This document shows positions 35,979 to 48,571 of a stretch of DNA of 64,000 nucleotides, piece by piece (the first letter of the stretch is position 1; each line of letters opens with the position of its first letter). The position numbers were made by a program, and so were the translations under genes. Location of the stretch: the NCBI GenBank assembly GCA_013399855.1, contig VXAY01002869.1, forward strand, positions 62,001 through 126,000. Reading direction: 5' to 3'. The notes below the pieces were generated by a model. It was not told where the DNA came from, did no database searches, and saw only the letters and a list, made by a program, of their open reading frames with translations. Source of the DNA: Oxyruncus cristatus. Lineage: Eukaryota > Chordata > Aves > Passeriformes > Cotingidae.

Positions 35979-37289
35979 AGCAGCAGCAGCCTTTTTTTTC
36001 AAATACCTTCTTTTCCATTGTTGCTTCCTTGAACAAAGCAGCCCATGCAAAGACAAAGGCTTTAAACTATAAGGTCTGACACATATTTCTTCATCTCAGT
36101 ATCAGATATCTTCTGTGATATTTACAATTCTTATACCATAAATAGAAATGCTTGAACTCAGAGCTCATTTCCTGGTTTCTCAGAAAATGACATCCTCTTC
36201 CTTCTTGCCAGTTTCCCACATCTCCCTGTGCTTAATGCTGGTGGCCTGCCTTTCCCCACCATTGTAGTGGTTGTTCTCTTTTCCAGCAGCCACAGCTTCA
36301 CATTCGGTAACCTTTGCCCTTCCATTTGATCAGAGCCAAAATGCCAGCTTTAGAAAACTAACGTACCAGAGAAAATGGAAATATGAAGCTGGGCAACCCA
36401 ATGTGCTCTTATCTTACCCTGTTTTGTCACTGAGCTTTATTTTCTGGAATTCACCTGTCAATTTTAAATTCAGGAAAGTTTTTCTTAAGGAGCCGGAGCA
36501 TCTGAAGACTTGGGATCTCCTTATGAGCAGAGCTCCTTTTAAAACTGAACTTCTATTAACATGGTAAATTTGAGAGAGAATAACTATTTACTGAAAAACA
36601 ACGGTATTTTACCTGCAGGCTTCTTTGAAGTCTTCTTGTCATTACTAGAAATTTCACTGAATTATCTTCTACACTTCAAATCAGCTTTCGCTTACACAAG
36701 AGAGCTTCACCTTCTTTTTGATCCTACAAGTGAATCCATGTGGAAATAATTGAGAGTGATGTCACAAGTTCAGCATTATGATTTAAATTTGGGATCAAGC
36801 AGAAGGAGGGGAAAAAAATTACACGCGTCCATGATTACTGTGTTTGGGTCATTCAGAGACAGGCTTAAAAAAATAAGGTCTTTTCTCAGTCAATATGAAA
36901 AGTACCATGGGATCTTTTAACAAGAGCTATTACTTGCCCTCAAATATATATCCAAAACTTTGGCTTCTTCCTCAGTCTTTCATTGTTTACGTGACTTTCT
37001 GATTGTTGTTGTCAGTGCCGGAGGTAATAGTGTTTTGATGATGCTGTATGTAAATAAGTTTTAGACCTTTCAAAAGGAGAAGCATATGATTCCATAAGCT
37101 CCATGCCCCTTCTATCCTCTCAAGTTGAGTACTCAAAGATTGAAAATCACAAAAGCACTGAGTTAAAACACTCATCCATAATTGTTACTAATTATTGTAA
37201 ATTCAGGTAAGTGTCTGGAAGGTGACCTTTTAAGAACAAACACAGAAAAAGTTGAACAAATAAATCAAGTAGCAGAGAAAACATCTTAA
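35979..37289. other. Non-coding DNA, nothing recognised
   Basis: AT-rich. A 98-codon open frame at 36271-36567 (+) is not recognised. A short CAG run lies at about 35978-35990. Confidence 0.45.
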
Positions 37290-37570
37290 AGGGAGAAACG
37301 TAAGGAAGTCTATCTGCTTAGTTCATTACAATAGAAGACTAAGAGGGGACTACCCAATTTTGAATCAGGAGGCCACCAGGAAGAAAGCTCCTCAGTACCT
37401 CAGCAGAACTGGGAGCAGTGCCAGAGGCTGGCACTGGAGATGAAATGGCAACGTGCTACATACATGTTTTCTGAGCTGAAGTAATGCTCCACTGGAACTC
37501 ACTACCATGGAAATACCATTTCCCTGTGTCATGAAGAATATGAATGGCCCCTTTTGGAAGACTTGAATTA
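37290..37570 (+). mobile_element. Possible old CR1/L3-like fragment
   Basis: The words AAGACTAAGAGGGGAC (about 37336) and TGGAACTCACTACCATGG (about 37493) resemble the 3' portion of old CR1/L3-family elements and lie in the expected order. The remainder is too diverged to align by eye. Confidence 0.3.
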
Positions 37571-37612
37571 GTCAGTCAATTCTGCTTTATTCTCTGATTT
37601 TTATTGCACTCA

Positions 37613-37672
37613 CAGAATCATAGAATCATTTAGGTTGGAAAAGACTTCTAAGCCCATAGAGTTCAGATCATG
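37613..37672 (-). mobile_element. CR1 3' tail, minus strand
   Basis: The sequence begins with AGAATCATAGAATCAT and continues GGTTGGAAAAGACTTC. This is the reverse complement of a CR1 3' end, with its ATTCTATGATTCT terminus and the preceding CTTTTCCAACC block. Only about 60 bases remain, a heavily 5'-truncated insertion typical of CR1. Confidence 0.8.
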
Positions 37673-37729
37673 GGAAAAATGTGATACATGGGATTTTTAG
37701 TTCACTTTGAATTGTATTAACTTAGAAAG

Positions 37730-37771
37730 GATTTTATTTTATTTTATTATTTCATTTTATTTTATTTTTAA
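37730..37771. repeat. (TTTTA)n microsatellite, imperfect
   Basis: TTTTA units with a few interruptions, about 60 bases to the right of the minus-strand CR1 tail. Confidence 0.85.
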
Positions 37772-38294
37772 GCCAGGGGTCACTGGAACCTAAGGAAGAG
37801 TTTTCCTAGAGGAGTTTTGCAGCAATGTGAGGAGTGAGGGTTGAGGACACAGCAGAGCATCCAGAAGCATTACAGCAGGCACAAAAGTGACATGGGACCT
37901 AGGCAGACAATGCAATTCTTTTAACTTTCAAGCAAGATAATAGATACATATGTTTTCTTAAATAGAGGTCGATATCTTTTGCCACCAATGAATAATGTTA
38001 ATCTCTAACCTCTGATTCATCAGTAAGCCTCTACTGAAAATAAATAAATAAGTGAATACCTAGATTCTGTACACAATCTCTGACTCGCAGTATTCATTAA
38101 ATCTCCCTTGTACCACACACACACACTCTCCACCAGTAGACAAATGAACAAGACAAGAAGTTTCAGCCTTAATCCACATTTCAGTGTTTAAGCTTTTCCT
38201 TGCTCCTCCAGTGATACTCATGTCAATGCCTTAATAAGGCAAGGACAGACACTTCCATGCCTGAAAACAGGTGCTCAAATTCAGGAAATGGTGT

Positions 38295-39118
38295 GTGAGG
38301 GATCAGGGATCAGTGTGGGGCCCAGTTCTATTTAATATCTTTATTGATGATCTGGATGAGGGGGTNNNNNNNNNNNNNNNNNNNNNNNNNNNNNNNNNNN
38401 NNNNNNNNNNNNNNNNNNNNNNNNNNNNNNNNNNNNNNNNNNNNNNNNNNNNNNNNNNNNNNNNNNNNNNNNNNNNNNNNNNNNNNNNNNNNNNNNNNNN
38501 NNNNNNNNNNNNNNNNNNNNNNNNNNNNNNNNNNNNNNNNNNNNNNNNNNNNNNNNNNNNNNNNNNNNNNNNNNNNNNNNNNNNNNNNNNNNNNNNNNNN
38601 NNNNNNNNNNNNNNNNNNNNNNNNNNNNNNNNNNNNNNNNNNNNNNNNNNNNNNNNNNNNNNNNNNNNNNNNNNNNNNNNNNNNNNNNNNNNNNNNNNNN
38701 NNNNNNNNNNNNNNNNNNNNNNNNNNNNNNNNNNNNNNNNNNNNNNNNNNNNNNNNNNNNNNNNNNNNNNNNNAGGCTCAGGGGAGACCTCATCACTCTC
38801 TACAACTACCTGAAAGGAGGTTGTAGCCGGGTGGAGGTTGGTCTCTTCTTCCAGGCAACCAGCAGGAAGACAAGAGGGCATGGCCTTAACCTGTGCCAGG
38901 GGAGGTTTAGGTTGCATATTAGGAAGAAATTTTTGCAGAGAGAGTAATCAGCCATTGGAATGGGCTGCCCAGGGAAGTGGTGGATTCACTGTCCCTGGAG
39001 GTTTTTAAGATGAGACTGGATGTGGCACTTAGTGCCATGGTCTAGTAACCACAGTGGTGTTGGATCAAGGGCTGGATTTGATGATCTTTTCCAACGCAGT
39101 TGATTCTATGATTCTATG
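38295..39118 (+). mobile_element. CR1 element with intact 3' end, interrupted by an assembly gap
   Basis: The left part encodes the CR1 reverse-transcriptase block GPVLFNIFIDDLDEG. The 408-N gap follows. The right part reads [16 protein letters not shown] and continues in frame through the C-terminal ORF2 region to a stop near 38948. After that come the CR1 3' UTR words GGCTGCCCAGGGAAGTGG and TTGATGATCTTTTCCAAC... style sequence, ending in the tandem GATTCTATGATTCTATGA. That terminus is diagnostic of the CR1 family. The 5' side is truncated and its start is approximate. The copy cannot be active in this form, although the frame around the gap is better kept than in the 5.5-kb copy. Confidence 0.9.
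38366..38773. other. Assembly gap (408 N)
   Basis: A run of N inside the CR1 element. Long open frames reported across it are artefacts of untranslated N. From family knowledge the missing CR1 portion should be about 180 codons, so the true gap may be somewhat longer than 408 bases unless the copy is internally deleted. Confidence 0.99.
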
Positions 39119-42100
39119 AAGTGGGATAGGAGTCCTAGGCTTTCTCAAAGGGAAAAAGTGTAGTAGTTCTATGTTGAGCTTCCGCCCATAGTTATCTTTA
39201 TAACAAAAGCATCACCATGATTAGTTCATGCAAGCAAGCAAACAAACAAACATTACCAAAAAGGCAAACATATCACAAAATAATTATGAGGCTTTGGAAG
39301 CAGCTGTTGTACTAGTTCACAACTGATACTGTTGCTACCATGGAAAAGCTGCTTCAGTTTTCTGCTGTAGAGCACAAGAGGTTGCCAACTCCAAAGGTAA
39401 TTTACAGTTAAAATACTGGTAATCCGTCTCACTGCAAGTGTTTACTGTCTTCCCCAAGTAGTCTTTTAGCTTGAGCATTAAAGAAGAACCTAAACTAAGA
39501 TGCTAAACTATGAAAGCAGTGCTTCCAAATGGAATCATTTGGGAAGAGTTATACAATAAGCACAAGTTTTCAAAAATAAAAACATGTATTATATATATGA
39601 AAAATAATATGAATATTTGAATTAGTATCACATTTTAGTAACTATAAAAATTGCATGAAAATTTATTTTCAGAAAATTTTCATAATTTACTGAAGAAAGA
39701 TGAGGTTTGTAATGATTGTAATGTTTAGATGATTATATTTATCACGTATTTTATTTATCTGTTAATGTAATTTATTCTCTTTAGAAATTGCTCTCCACAG
39801 TGTAAATTGGCAAAGAGCCCTTGCTTACCGTGGAGACAGATACCTGGCCTCATATGTAAGCATGGTTTTCATATCATGGTGTTAAATATAATTTGCTGAG
39901 TGAAACATGCTTGAAACCTGGAGTTACTGTTTAAGCAAAGATTTCCAGGGGAATGTCTATAGGAGTTACTGCTGTGAAGGAGAGGTGAAACTGCCTCCTC
40001 CACCCAAGAATTTCCAGGGCTAAGGCAGAGAACTGGCAGCACGGGCAACTGCCTTGGGCAGCAGCTATCAGGGAGAAACTACAGTGGGGACACACTCCAT
40101 CTGCCCAGCTCAGAATCCCATGTAGGAGCAAAAGCTCACTTTCATCACAGTCTTGGGCTAATATATTGAATCATTTTCATCATGGTCTTGGCATAATATG
40201 CTGGATTAGGACTAACTACCCATTCATTATTGCAACAACCTTAGATCCAAACAATGAATGTGGAAGAGGCTATATCCAGCTGACATAGAGAGTAGGTACC
40301 TACAGGCAGTCATAGAGTAGCATCTCAGCAGGCTGGAGCTAAATCCTCCCTGCTGAAGGCATTAAAAATTCTACCTAATACCCAGCTTCCCTGCAAAGCA
40401 TTCACAATGGTGGAGCACAGCTGGGGAGAACACACTGCCCCTTCACAGGCACCACTTGGTACCCTTAGAGGGATGACAACCTGTGAGTCTCCAAGGCCAA
40501 AAGATGGCTCCTCATGGAGGATGAGGTCCCTTATTGTTCTGTGCTAAGCAAAGGGAAACACTTGCCTTGCAGTGACCTTTCAGTGAGCATTTCCATACAG
40601 CATCAGCCCAACACAGAGTGTATACTATGAGCAGTTGCTTCTGCACAATGAGAAGTTTTCTGGAAATCTGAGCCCAGGGACATCTCTGCACTGCTCCTAA
40701 ATCACTGCAATGGCACCCAGGTTTCCCTCCTTGCCTCCAGTTTTCTTCCACATCTACCCAGGTTTTCTTAAGCTTACCAGACCATATGTCTTTGATGGAC
40801 CCACTCGGTTGTAAATCCCACCAGTCCCTGGGCTGTAGCCTAACTGCTGTAGAAATTTAATTTGAGCCATATACTTTCTGGGACAGCAATTCCATACTTC
40901 TTTAAAGGCATCCAGTGAAAAAGAAGTCTCTGAACTTAGACACAGACTTCAATAAGATTTTTGCCTGCGTATGCACAGCAGAACTGAGCTATTAACTGCT
41001 GATAAAGGACTAGCTCTTTGAAATATGTTTTGTACTTTGATGGGTTTTTTTAAGGAGGAAGTTAAAAGAATTTAAAAGAACATTTAGATTCAATGATCAA
41101 GTATTCCAAGCACTTAGAAGTTCTCAAATCAAGGTGCCATTTTAAAGGCATGGGTCACATACAAGTTTAAGTCCGTAGTTGGGTATATACAGGAAAATTT
41201 TGAAGTTTCTCAGATTATCATCATTCTGGTTGAAGGCATTTGCCTGAAATTTTATGTGGTTTCAACTGTTTTGGCAACGTCTATCTGGTTTTATGCACAT
41301 ATTAAAAAAAAAGAAAAGGAATATTGAAAAACAGACAAGACCTTGATGTTCCCCACCAGAAGCCTACAGTAGATCTGGATTTCCAGCTTCTTGAATAAAA
41401 TGAAGTAGGATATGATGCCCTTTGTAGAGCAGCTACTAAGGGATGGAGAAAAGAAATATACTCTGATAGCTATTTATTTCCTAGTCATGGGTGGAAGTTC
41501 ATAGCTATTGTACTTTAAAAATCACTTATTCTATTTCTAAGCTATTGTGTCCTTTGCCTCATATCAATATCATTCATCTACCTGCCTGTTTTGCATGTTT
41601 ATTCCTGCCTCTTTCAAAACACAGCTTTCTGTATTAGTTAGGTTGTTTCTTTCTCCTGTTTTGTGGCAAACAGTGTGTTAAATTAATGCACCATTTTTTT
41701 CAAGTCTAATAAATATCAAATAATGTCAGGGGAGTCCTGTACCTCCCTTGCAGCTCTAGGAAGGTACACAATCGACCCAGCTGACATATCAGAGCTGTAT
41801 GTGGATGGAACATATTCAGTGTACTGGAATTTTTTGCAACTCTGCAATTTTCAAATATACACACTTCAGCCAGTTGTAGATAGATTTTCAAAAGGATGTC
41901 AAGAAATAATACATTTTTATTCTCTGTTGCCAAGTTTTTAGTCTTTCATTTGGAATATTTTTTGTATAAATAATTAAACATCGAAGCCAAAGCAAGACTG
42001 CTTTTAGACTCAATGATTATCACATTTCTTTGGTCTATTGCTCATATCCCTGTTTTAAGTTGAACAGCATAGCAATTTTTAAGCTGGTGTTCCAGATTTC

Positions 42101-45100
42101 AGGTAAATGATGTAACCAGCAGGCTTTTCTTACATTTCCATGAAAACAATTCCAGGAGATCATTTGTTTGTTATAATGTCAACCAAGGAAATTTTCATTT
42201 CTTGGCCACATGTAGCCTTGAAAAGTGTTCCTTCTATAAATACAACCAGTACAGGCTAATATTAGTAGGAACAGATTGAAATAATTCTTGTCATCTTAAC
42301 AGAAGAGTCAAAGTCTTTACTCTTTAAATATCTGAAGCTCTAAATTAAAATCCTTGTTTCTCAAATACTTGCGTATCTGAATCTTTAATCTGCTTCTGTT
42401 GAGCTTTCTTTTTTTTACCTCCTCTTTTCCACTGCTGCACACATCAAGCTTCAAGTTCGTTAGAGAAGATCAGTATGCCATATTATAAGACAATATAGTA
42501 TACTATAGCCATCTGTGTTTGTTACATGATAAACAGGAAGTTTCTAACCAAGATTTTTGTAATTCAGAGGATATTCTCAGCTGAAAACACTGTTAATCTC
42601 CTGATGCTGTAGTGATGCCATATAAAATGACAGGGGATGACCAATCTCAATTCTCTTTTGGACACATATAGATGCCATCGATGCCAGCCAGCAATGCTCT
42701 GCTGGTTACTGCTGTGTAAGAGGGAAATCAAGAGCAAGTCACTCAAGAAGTGACTGCACTATGTGTGGTGTCACCACTCCTGTGCATTTTGGGGACAGGC
42801 TGACTGAACTCTTACAACCTACATCTGTCAGGTCGTGCCAAGCATGGCAAGAGGTAGGCTTTTTCAAAGGGAACCTTCTAGTCCTGATTAACTTATTTGA
42901 AGTGATTCTTTCTAAATGTTAGGGAAGGGAGAAAGGAGGCGAAGGGAGAGAGAAAAAATTAGTGCTGTACCTCCCATATCAGTTTTACCATTTGCTTCTT
43001 AAAAGGTGTTAAAGCACAAGTCACTTGTTTTTACAATTTTTGTACCACACATTCCTTGGGAAAAACACTGCAAGACCTAGAAGATTTTAAGAATAATGTA
43101 GCGTAATCTGGAGAAAAGTTGGTGTGTTTATGCTGTGTTTTGTAACTGACCACTAATTCCCTAAATTAGTTTCTAGTTACTCTTCCTTTGTGTAAGTATG
43201 TAATGGGCTGCTGAGTCAAATATTTTACTGACTTCAATTTGTGATAAGTATGCTAGTCAAATGCTGTGGTGATGTGCATTAAATGAGTTGCAAAGCAATG
43301 ACTGAGTTATGCCTTCTCCCCAACGGACCGCTAATAAAAAAATTTATACCTTACAAACCATCATAACTCTCTATATGCCACATGAAATAAGGCATTAAAA
43401 TGTTTTAGAGAGCTTTAAAAGTTTTATTGGTGCTTTTTTTGGTGTTGCTCCACCTATAAAGCTGGACTTCCTTAATTAGTAAGGACCTAGGTTCAGAGGA
43501 AAAAAAAATTGTCTGGAAAATACTGGACCCTTTAAATTTTAAGTACTCCAGCTATAGTAGGTTTTGCTGCCATGTAGTTAATGAAGTATTATTAGACAAC
43601 TAACCATCCATATTAGGCAGAGCATTCATACAGATTACTCAGTACATTCATTTGGGGTTACTGATTTAATTTCAAAGTGAATTAAGTTTTTGGTTAGGAG
43701 GAATTACTTTATTCTTCTCAGGATCTTGCTGCTCATTAAAAGATCACTGCATACAGAGGAGTCATTACCTATTCTATACGTCATGATAGTGTCCACTCAA
43801 AATGCTCCTAGCTGCAGATGGATGGGTCAGCAATGCTCTTGCCAGAAAACACTTCTCACAGAAAGAAGCAGTTGGACATTCCAACTAATTTAAAACTTAC
43901 AGAGGAGCATATGAATCCCATGTCCCAGAAAAATGAGGCAGTCATATTTTTTGCAAATGCTGACTTCCCCTCCTCTCGTAGTTTTTCTGATGGATGTGTG
44001 CTTGAACAGAGCACTGGATCCCTGCTCACTTCTGAATGAGGCCTGGAGCCATAGTTGTCTGTGACGATCTGCAGCTTAAACTTTCCTTGCAGCTGAATTT
44101 TTCTGCCTCGCCAAGTACTCACTAGCAATGTATAGATTTCTTAAGGTGTGCCAGGGACTTAATTATGCTTATGTTAATGCACAAAATTTTTGACCCTGAA
44201 GATATCCATAAACCACTTTCTGCTTTACAGGTCCATGAGTGGAATGAGGAACAGGGAAACAGTAGTGCCAGCCCCTCCTGACTGGGGCGAGGCTGTTGAA
44301 CAATGGGGAAACTGTAGCTAGGACTGCCTCCCACCACAACCCTCACACCATTGGAGCACTGTTGTAGAAGTTTTTCTTGTCTCTGACCTCAAACCTTCAT
44401 CCCAGCTGTGGCTTTTTTTCACAAATTGATGATACAACTTACGTTACAGTCCCATAAATGGTGTTTTACCACTATGCATTTAAATAAATGCATCTTGGTT
44501 TTTTCTTTGCTGAATCAGCCAGCTACCATGGTCTCAGTAACAGCTACTCACTCTCCTCTTTCCTTCTGCCTCCAGGTTATTTTCTTTGGCTAAACCAGAA
44601 AGGTAAAATCAGGGGAATGCAAAATGCTCTGCTAGAGCTTTAAATTGCTTTTAATGTTTGTTGCAGAGAGCAACAGACAACTTCTCATGCCTGCCTCTGC
44701 ACCTGCTCCTCACCCACTTTTAGGGCTGAGACGTTACAGACACTCTGAGGTGTTACACAGATTTCCCAACACTGTGCCATCCAAAAGACATCCATGTAAA
44801 GGTTGAGGATGTTCTCTTGCTTAGAATACTACTGCAGTGCAAACCACATCAAGGACAGTGGGAGCGCAGGACTTTAAACAGGCCCATCAGAGGCTACATC
44901 TGCACTACAGCTGGAGGCTCGGCTGCAGAACACCAAATAAGTTTAAAGTTGCTGGTAAGAGGGGGATGGTACTTAGAGCAGCAATGGACTTTGCCTATTT
45001 GTTGAAAGAAGTACTTCACTGTTATCAGTACCTAAGATTAACTCTAGCTCTACTATATGTGCATTCCCCTGCTTGCAATGAGGTCAGTAAGTGCATGTCA

Positions 45101-46688
45101 GGACCTGAGAGTGGTTTAGCACTAGTCAACTGCTCTCTGAATATCTGTAGGAAAAGGAAACCCAGAAAGTTTTCTGTGGAGATTATGATGGAATCTAGTC
45201 AGATCTTCCACCCACTAGATCTATGGTGAATGATGTTTAGCCTAATTTACTTGAAGCTGTCAAATTTAACCTCTAAGATACCACAATATTTTACCTCTGC
45301 ATGTAAGTCTTGTTAAAAGCTAAAAATCAGGGCCTGGCAAGAACTACCACACAACTACTTTGTGCATCACTGATGGTATAAGAGCAGAAAAAAAGTATTT
45401 TTAGTAGTGACTGAAAAACCAGTATGTATTTTTAAGATTTGTTCACTAGACAATAAGGATGTCAATCCCCCTATCCAAGCATTTGCACTTATCCAATACG
45501 CATTAGTGGAACATAAATATGATTTGAAACATCTGCATCACACTTGTGGAGTGTCAGCTGGACACTGACACTTTTCTGTATGCAGTTCATAAGTTTTCCC
45601 TTGAAGCCTCTTCCAGAGACCATCTTGGAGTCAGAGGTGAAAAGGAGAATATGGTGGTTTCATAAGAGTTAGGAATGGGTTCCTTAGTCCATAGCATAGC
45701 AAGAAGCAACAGATCATACAGTTCTTTAAAAACAGAAATATCCCTCACTCAAATAAACACCCATATCCTGTTTGCAGGATGAGCCAAAATTTCCTTTTTC
45801 TTTGTCACAGATCCAAATTACTCATCTTTTGGGGAAAAAAAAAACAAACCAACAACCCCAAACCGAAAGAAAGAGATATGTTACAACTAAAGTATAAGTA
45901 TTCCCAACACAGTGGCAGATTTTCTAAGAGGCTCTCTTTTCAGGCCACTGAAGCTGGGCAGAGCATTGCATGGCGGTACTTCTCTGCCTCCAGCACACAT
46001 TCCCACTGTAGTTTCAAGTGCTAAGCTGGCATTACCTCCTGATTGTTGTCCTTTGCTCTGCTCCTTCTGCTGTCTGGCCCTCTGCCTCTTTCTATCTTCA
46101 TCTCTCACCTTCCTCCCACACTTGCCTTGTAGCATAGCCCGTTAGCTGAGAGATTTAACTCACCAAAACCAGAAGAGAACTGCCCATGTTTTTGTTGTGT
46201 TTCTTGGCAGCTTGGGGAGCTGAGCTGGCTCATGGAGAGTGGTGCCAAAATGAAGTGGGGGAAGAACATGGCAGAGAGCAGGGACGGAAGGAGATTTGTG
46301 AATGGGAAGCAGGACCTTCCCCTTTGGTAGTGGTAAGAAATTTTGTTCTTCGTGCCTTCTGGTCTGTCTCCACCAGATGTAGTAGCTGTGATGGAATCAT
46401 ATTGCCACTGGATTTTAATACACCTTATGCTCCAATTTTTTAACCATGACAAAGTCTCATTTTCAACAAGGAGCTGCTAACTAAAGCTACTGCCTGAGTG
46501 CCCAGGAAGCTACAAAATTTCTTTTTCTCAGTGTTCCCTCCAGAGTTATTAGGTATTTCACAGTGGCTCCATGGAGTAATAATAGGATCTAGTCAAAACT
46601 TCGTAGATTTTGAAGTGCACACCTGACAGCAATTATGTCAACCTCTGCTTCTAAGTTTCCTCAACAGGCCAAGCCTTTCTAGCTGCTT
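39119..46688. other. Non-coding DNA, nothing recognised apart from a small tandem repeat
   Basis: AT-rich. Short CAAA-type runs lie near 39236-39255. A 130-codon open frame at 44837-45229 (+) and a 115-codon frame at 46105-46452 (-) are not recognised. Confidence 0.45.
40140..40207. repeat. 35-bp imperfect tandem duplication
   Basis: TTTCATCACAGTCTTGGGC at 40140 is repeated in altered form (TTTCATCATGGTCTTGGC) at 40175. Both are followed by an ATAATATG-like or CTAATATA-like stretch. Confidence 0.8.
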
Positions 46689-46725
46689 TTCTGTTAGCTG
46701 CCAGTACCACAGGCAGCTAACAGAA
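46689..46725. repeat. Perfect 14-bp-arm hairpin
   Basis: TTCTGTTAGCTGCC at 46689-46702 pairs perfectly with GGCAGCTAACAGAA at 46712-46725 around a 9-base loop. Four more pairs (46685-46688 with 46730-46733) can form across a 4-base bulge. The stem is shorter than a typical pre-miRNA. It could be a protein-binding palindrome, an RNA hairpin or the remnant of a small inverted duplication. Confidence 0.85.
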
Positions 46726-48366
46726 CCACAAGCATGATAAGGCATGTGATGAACTTACAATCACCTCCCATTTTTAACTCTGGAAATTCTAAATGACCCC
46801 CATTGTTGTTGAATATCATTTGGAAAGTCAGCAGAGTTAACTTAAGTAATTAAACACGTCTGTGTTAAAGCAGAAAATCTAAGCCTGTGTCGTCTAAAAT
46901 ACTAATTATATACTTCACTGCACAAATACAGATGGCAAAAGTGTAGATACCAGATTATATGGCATATATATTAATAAATTACAAACCTAAACCCTAAGCC
47001 CCTCCTCTTGCAAATTATAAAACAAGAACGATTATCCTTTTTGTTATCTTCCATGAAAGCTATGAGGTACTTGGGGAAAAAAAAGTAGTGAAGTCAATGA
47101 AATAATTTTATTCCATTTAAAATGCACTACATAGTGCCATAGATACTTATAGACACTTGGGAGAAAATCCCAAATGGAGAAAAAATAATTTAGAAGTATT
47201 TTCTAATGGGATTTGTCAGAGACTGTAAAAAGACTTCCACTTAACAACTCTCAGTTGATGGGTTAAAGTTTTTTTTTTTTGGGTAGCCTGGCAGTCCATA
47301 AATAGGATGCATAAATGTTTAGGCACTCCAGTATTTCCAGGTATCCTCTGATTTTGTCTAAAGGACCCATTTCATGCAAGATTGCCTTTCCTACATTAGA
47401 CAAACTTAGTGTCTTTCTGCAACTTAGATCTCTGGTTTTCAAGGCCTTTGGATATTTGGAGATCCTGATGACATCTCCGGCTCTTCAGCACTGCCTGTCA
47501 CCACATCTTACTCCCATTGTGGAGCTGTCAGAATGGCTCTGACCCTCTGTCAAGTTACGCAGAGGAACCACAGGCTAAGTGGGTAGCACTGACAGATATG
47601 CATTGATGTGATCTCACTGGCAAAGTTAAGAACTATTTTTGGCTTTTCATTTTTAATATCCACAAATCAGCAAGAAGTGAACTGGAAAGTGAATAGCCTT
47701 CTCCAGCAACATTAAGAGTTTGTACTCCGTAAAATGTTTTCTTTTTTTGAAAGGTGAATGCATACAATTGGATGACTTAGCTCATAATACCCCATATCTG
47801 AGCTCGAAGTTGAGAGCATCAGTAAAACCATTGTCCATTAACAGTGTCTGAGTGCTTTCTTGCTTTCTTTTGGCATGTATCTTGCAATAAAGTACCTTCC
47901 CTTGAAGTAATCTCCCTTTTACTCATGGGGATCACCACACTGGCTGGGAGGATAGAGCCACTCAGTGGGAGTGAAAGCAGTACCAAAGCTTATGGTCAGC
48001 TTAAGCATATTTCTATATTTGCATATTTAAACAGAGAAAGGAATGGAAAGCATTCCCCCATCCCCCCTTTTTGGTGGCTGTCATTTTGAGCATGGCTAGA
48101 GGTAAGATGAGGTTAAAAGTTCAGGAAAGAGAGAGAACACAGAACAACATCCTATGCACTCATTGAAACTATGACAAGAGGCTTAAAACCCTTCCCACGT
48201 ATTGCCACATACAGTACTCACCTCGAGCAGTCCCCTGAACTGTCTGGCTGTGGTTACAGTTCATTTCTCAGCCAAGAATGGGGTAGGACAGTGCCGAGCC
48301 CAGGCAGGGTTCTGTACTTTCAGCACACTTTGCTGGACGGATGAGACCTGGCATTTCCAATTAGGG
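46726..48366. other. Non-coding DNA, nothing recognised
   Basis: AT-rich until about 48.2 kb, where GC content rises towards the exon-like segments. A perfect octamer (ATTTGCAT) lies at 48017-48024. Confidence 0.45.
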
Positions 48367-48470
48367 CACTTGCACAAAGCGCCAGCCAGGCCGTGGCACT
48401 GCCATACAGCCCAGCTCCACGGCACAAGCTCCCACTGGCATCCCTGCTCCACTGGCACAGCAGCTCCAAG
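48367..48470 (+). other. Candidate upstream exon (ends at a strong donor)
   Basis: The right edge, CTCCAAG then GTAAGG (GT at 48471), is a near-consensus donor. The frame that would join the downstream candidate exon is open from just after a TAG at about 48364-48366 and reads Ala-, Pro- and Gln-rich sequence, including IQPSSTAQAPTGIPAPLAQQ. No start codon is visible in this frame. The left boundary is uncertain: AG dinucleotides at about 48366 or 48320 could serve as acceptor. Confidence 0.2.
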
Positions 48471-48571
48471 GTAAGGACTGTGCCCCCTGCCCTGTATTTG
48501 GGTGCAATCACCAGGAGAAAATTTATACTTATTTCCTGTAAACACTCTCCTCCTCTCTCCCTCTTCTCCAG
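48471..48571 (+). other. Candidate 101-bp intron
   Basis: It begins GTAAGG and ends with a long pyrimidine tract (TCCTCCTCTCTCCCTCTTC) followed by CAG, about as strong an acceptor as any in the window. A length near 100 bases is common for small bird introns. Donor, tract and acceptor are all close to consensus, and the flanking frames agree in phase. Confidence 0.35.

Noticed and set aside
38271..38917. Open frames of 151-204 codons on both strands
   Set aside because: They consist mainly of the 408-N assembly gap read as open. Only the short CR1 reverse-transcriptase block at the left edge and the ORF2 C-terminal part at the right are real.
46685..46733. The hairpin as a microRNA precursor
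   Set aside because: The stem is too short (14 bp plus 4 beyond a bulge) and matches no miRNA seed I recognise. It is kept only as a structural observation.
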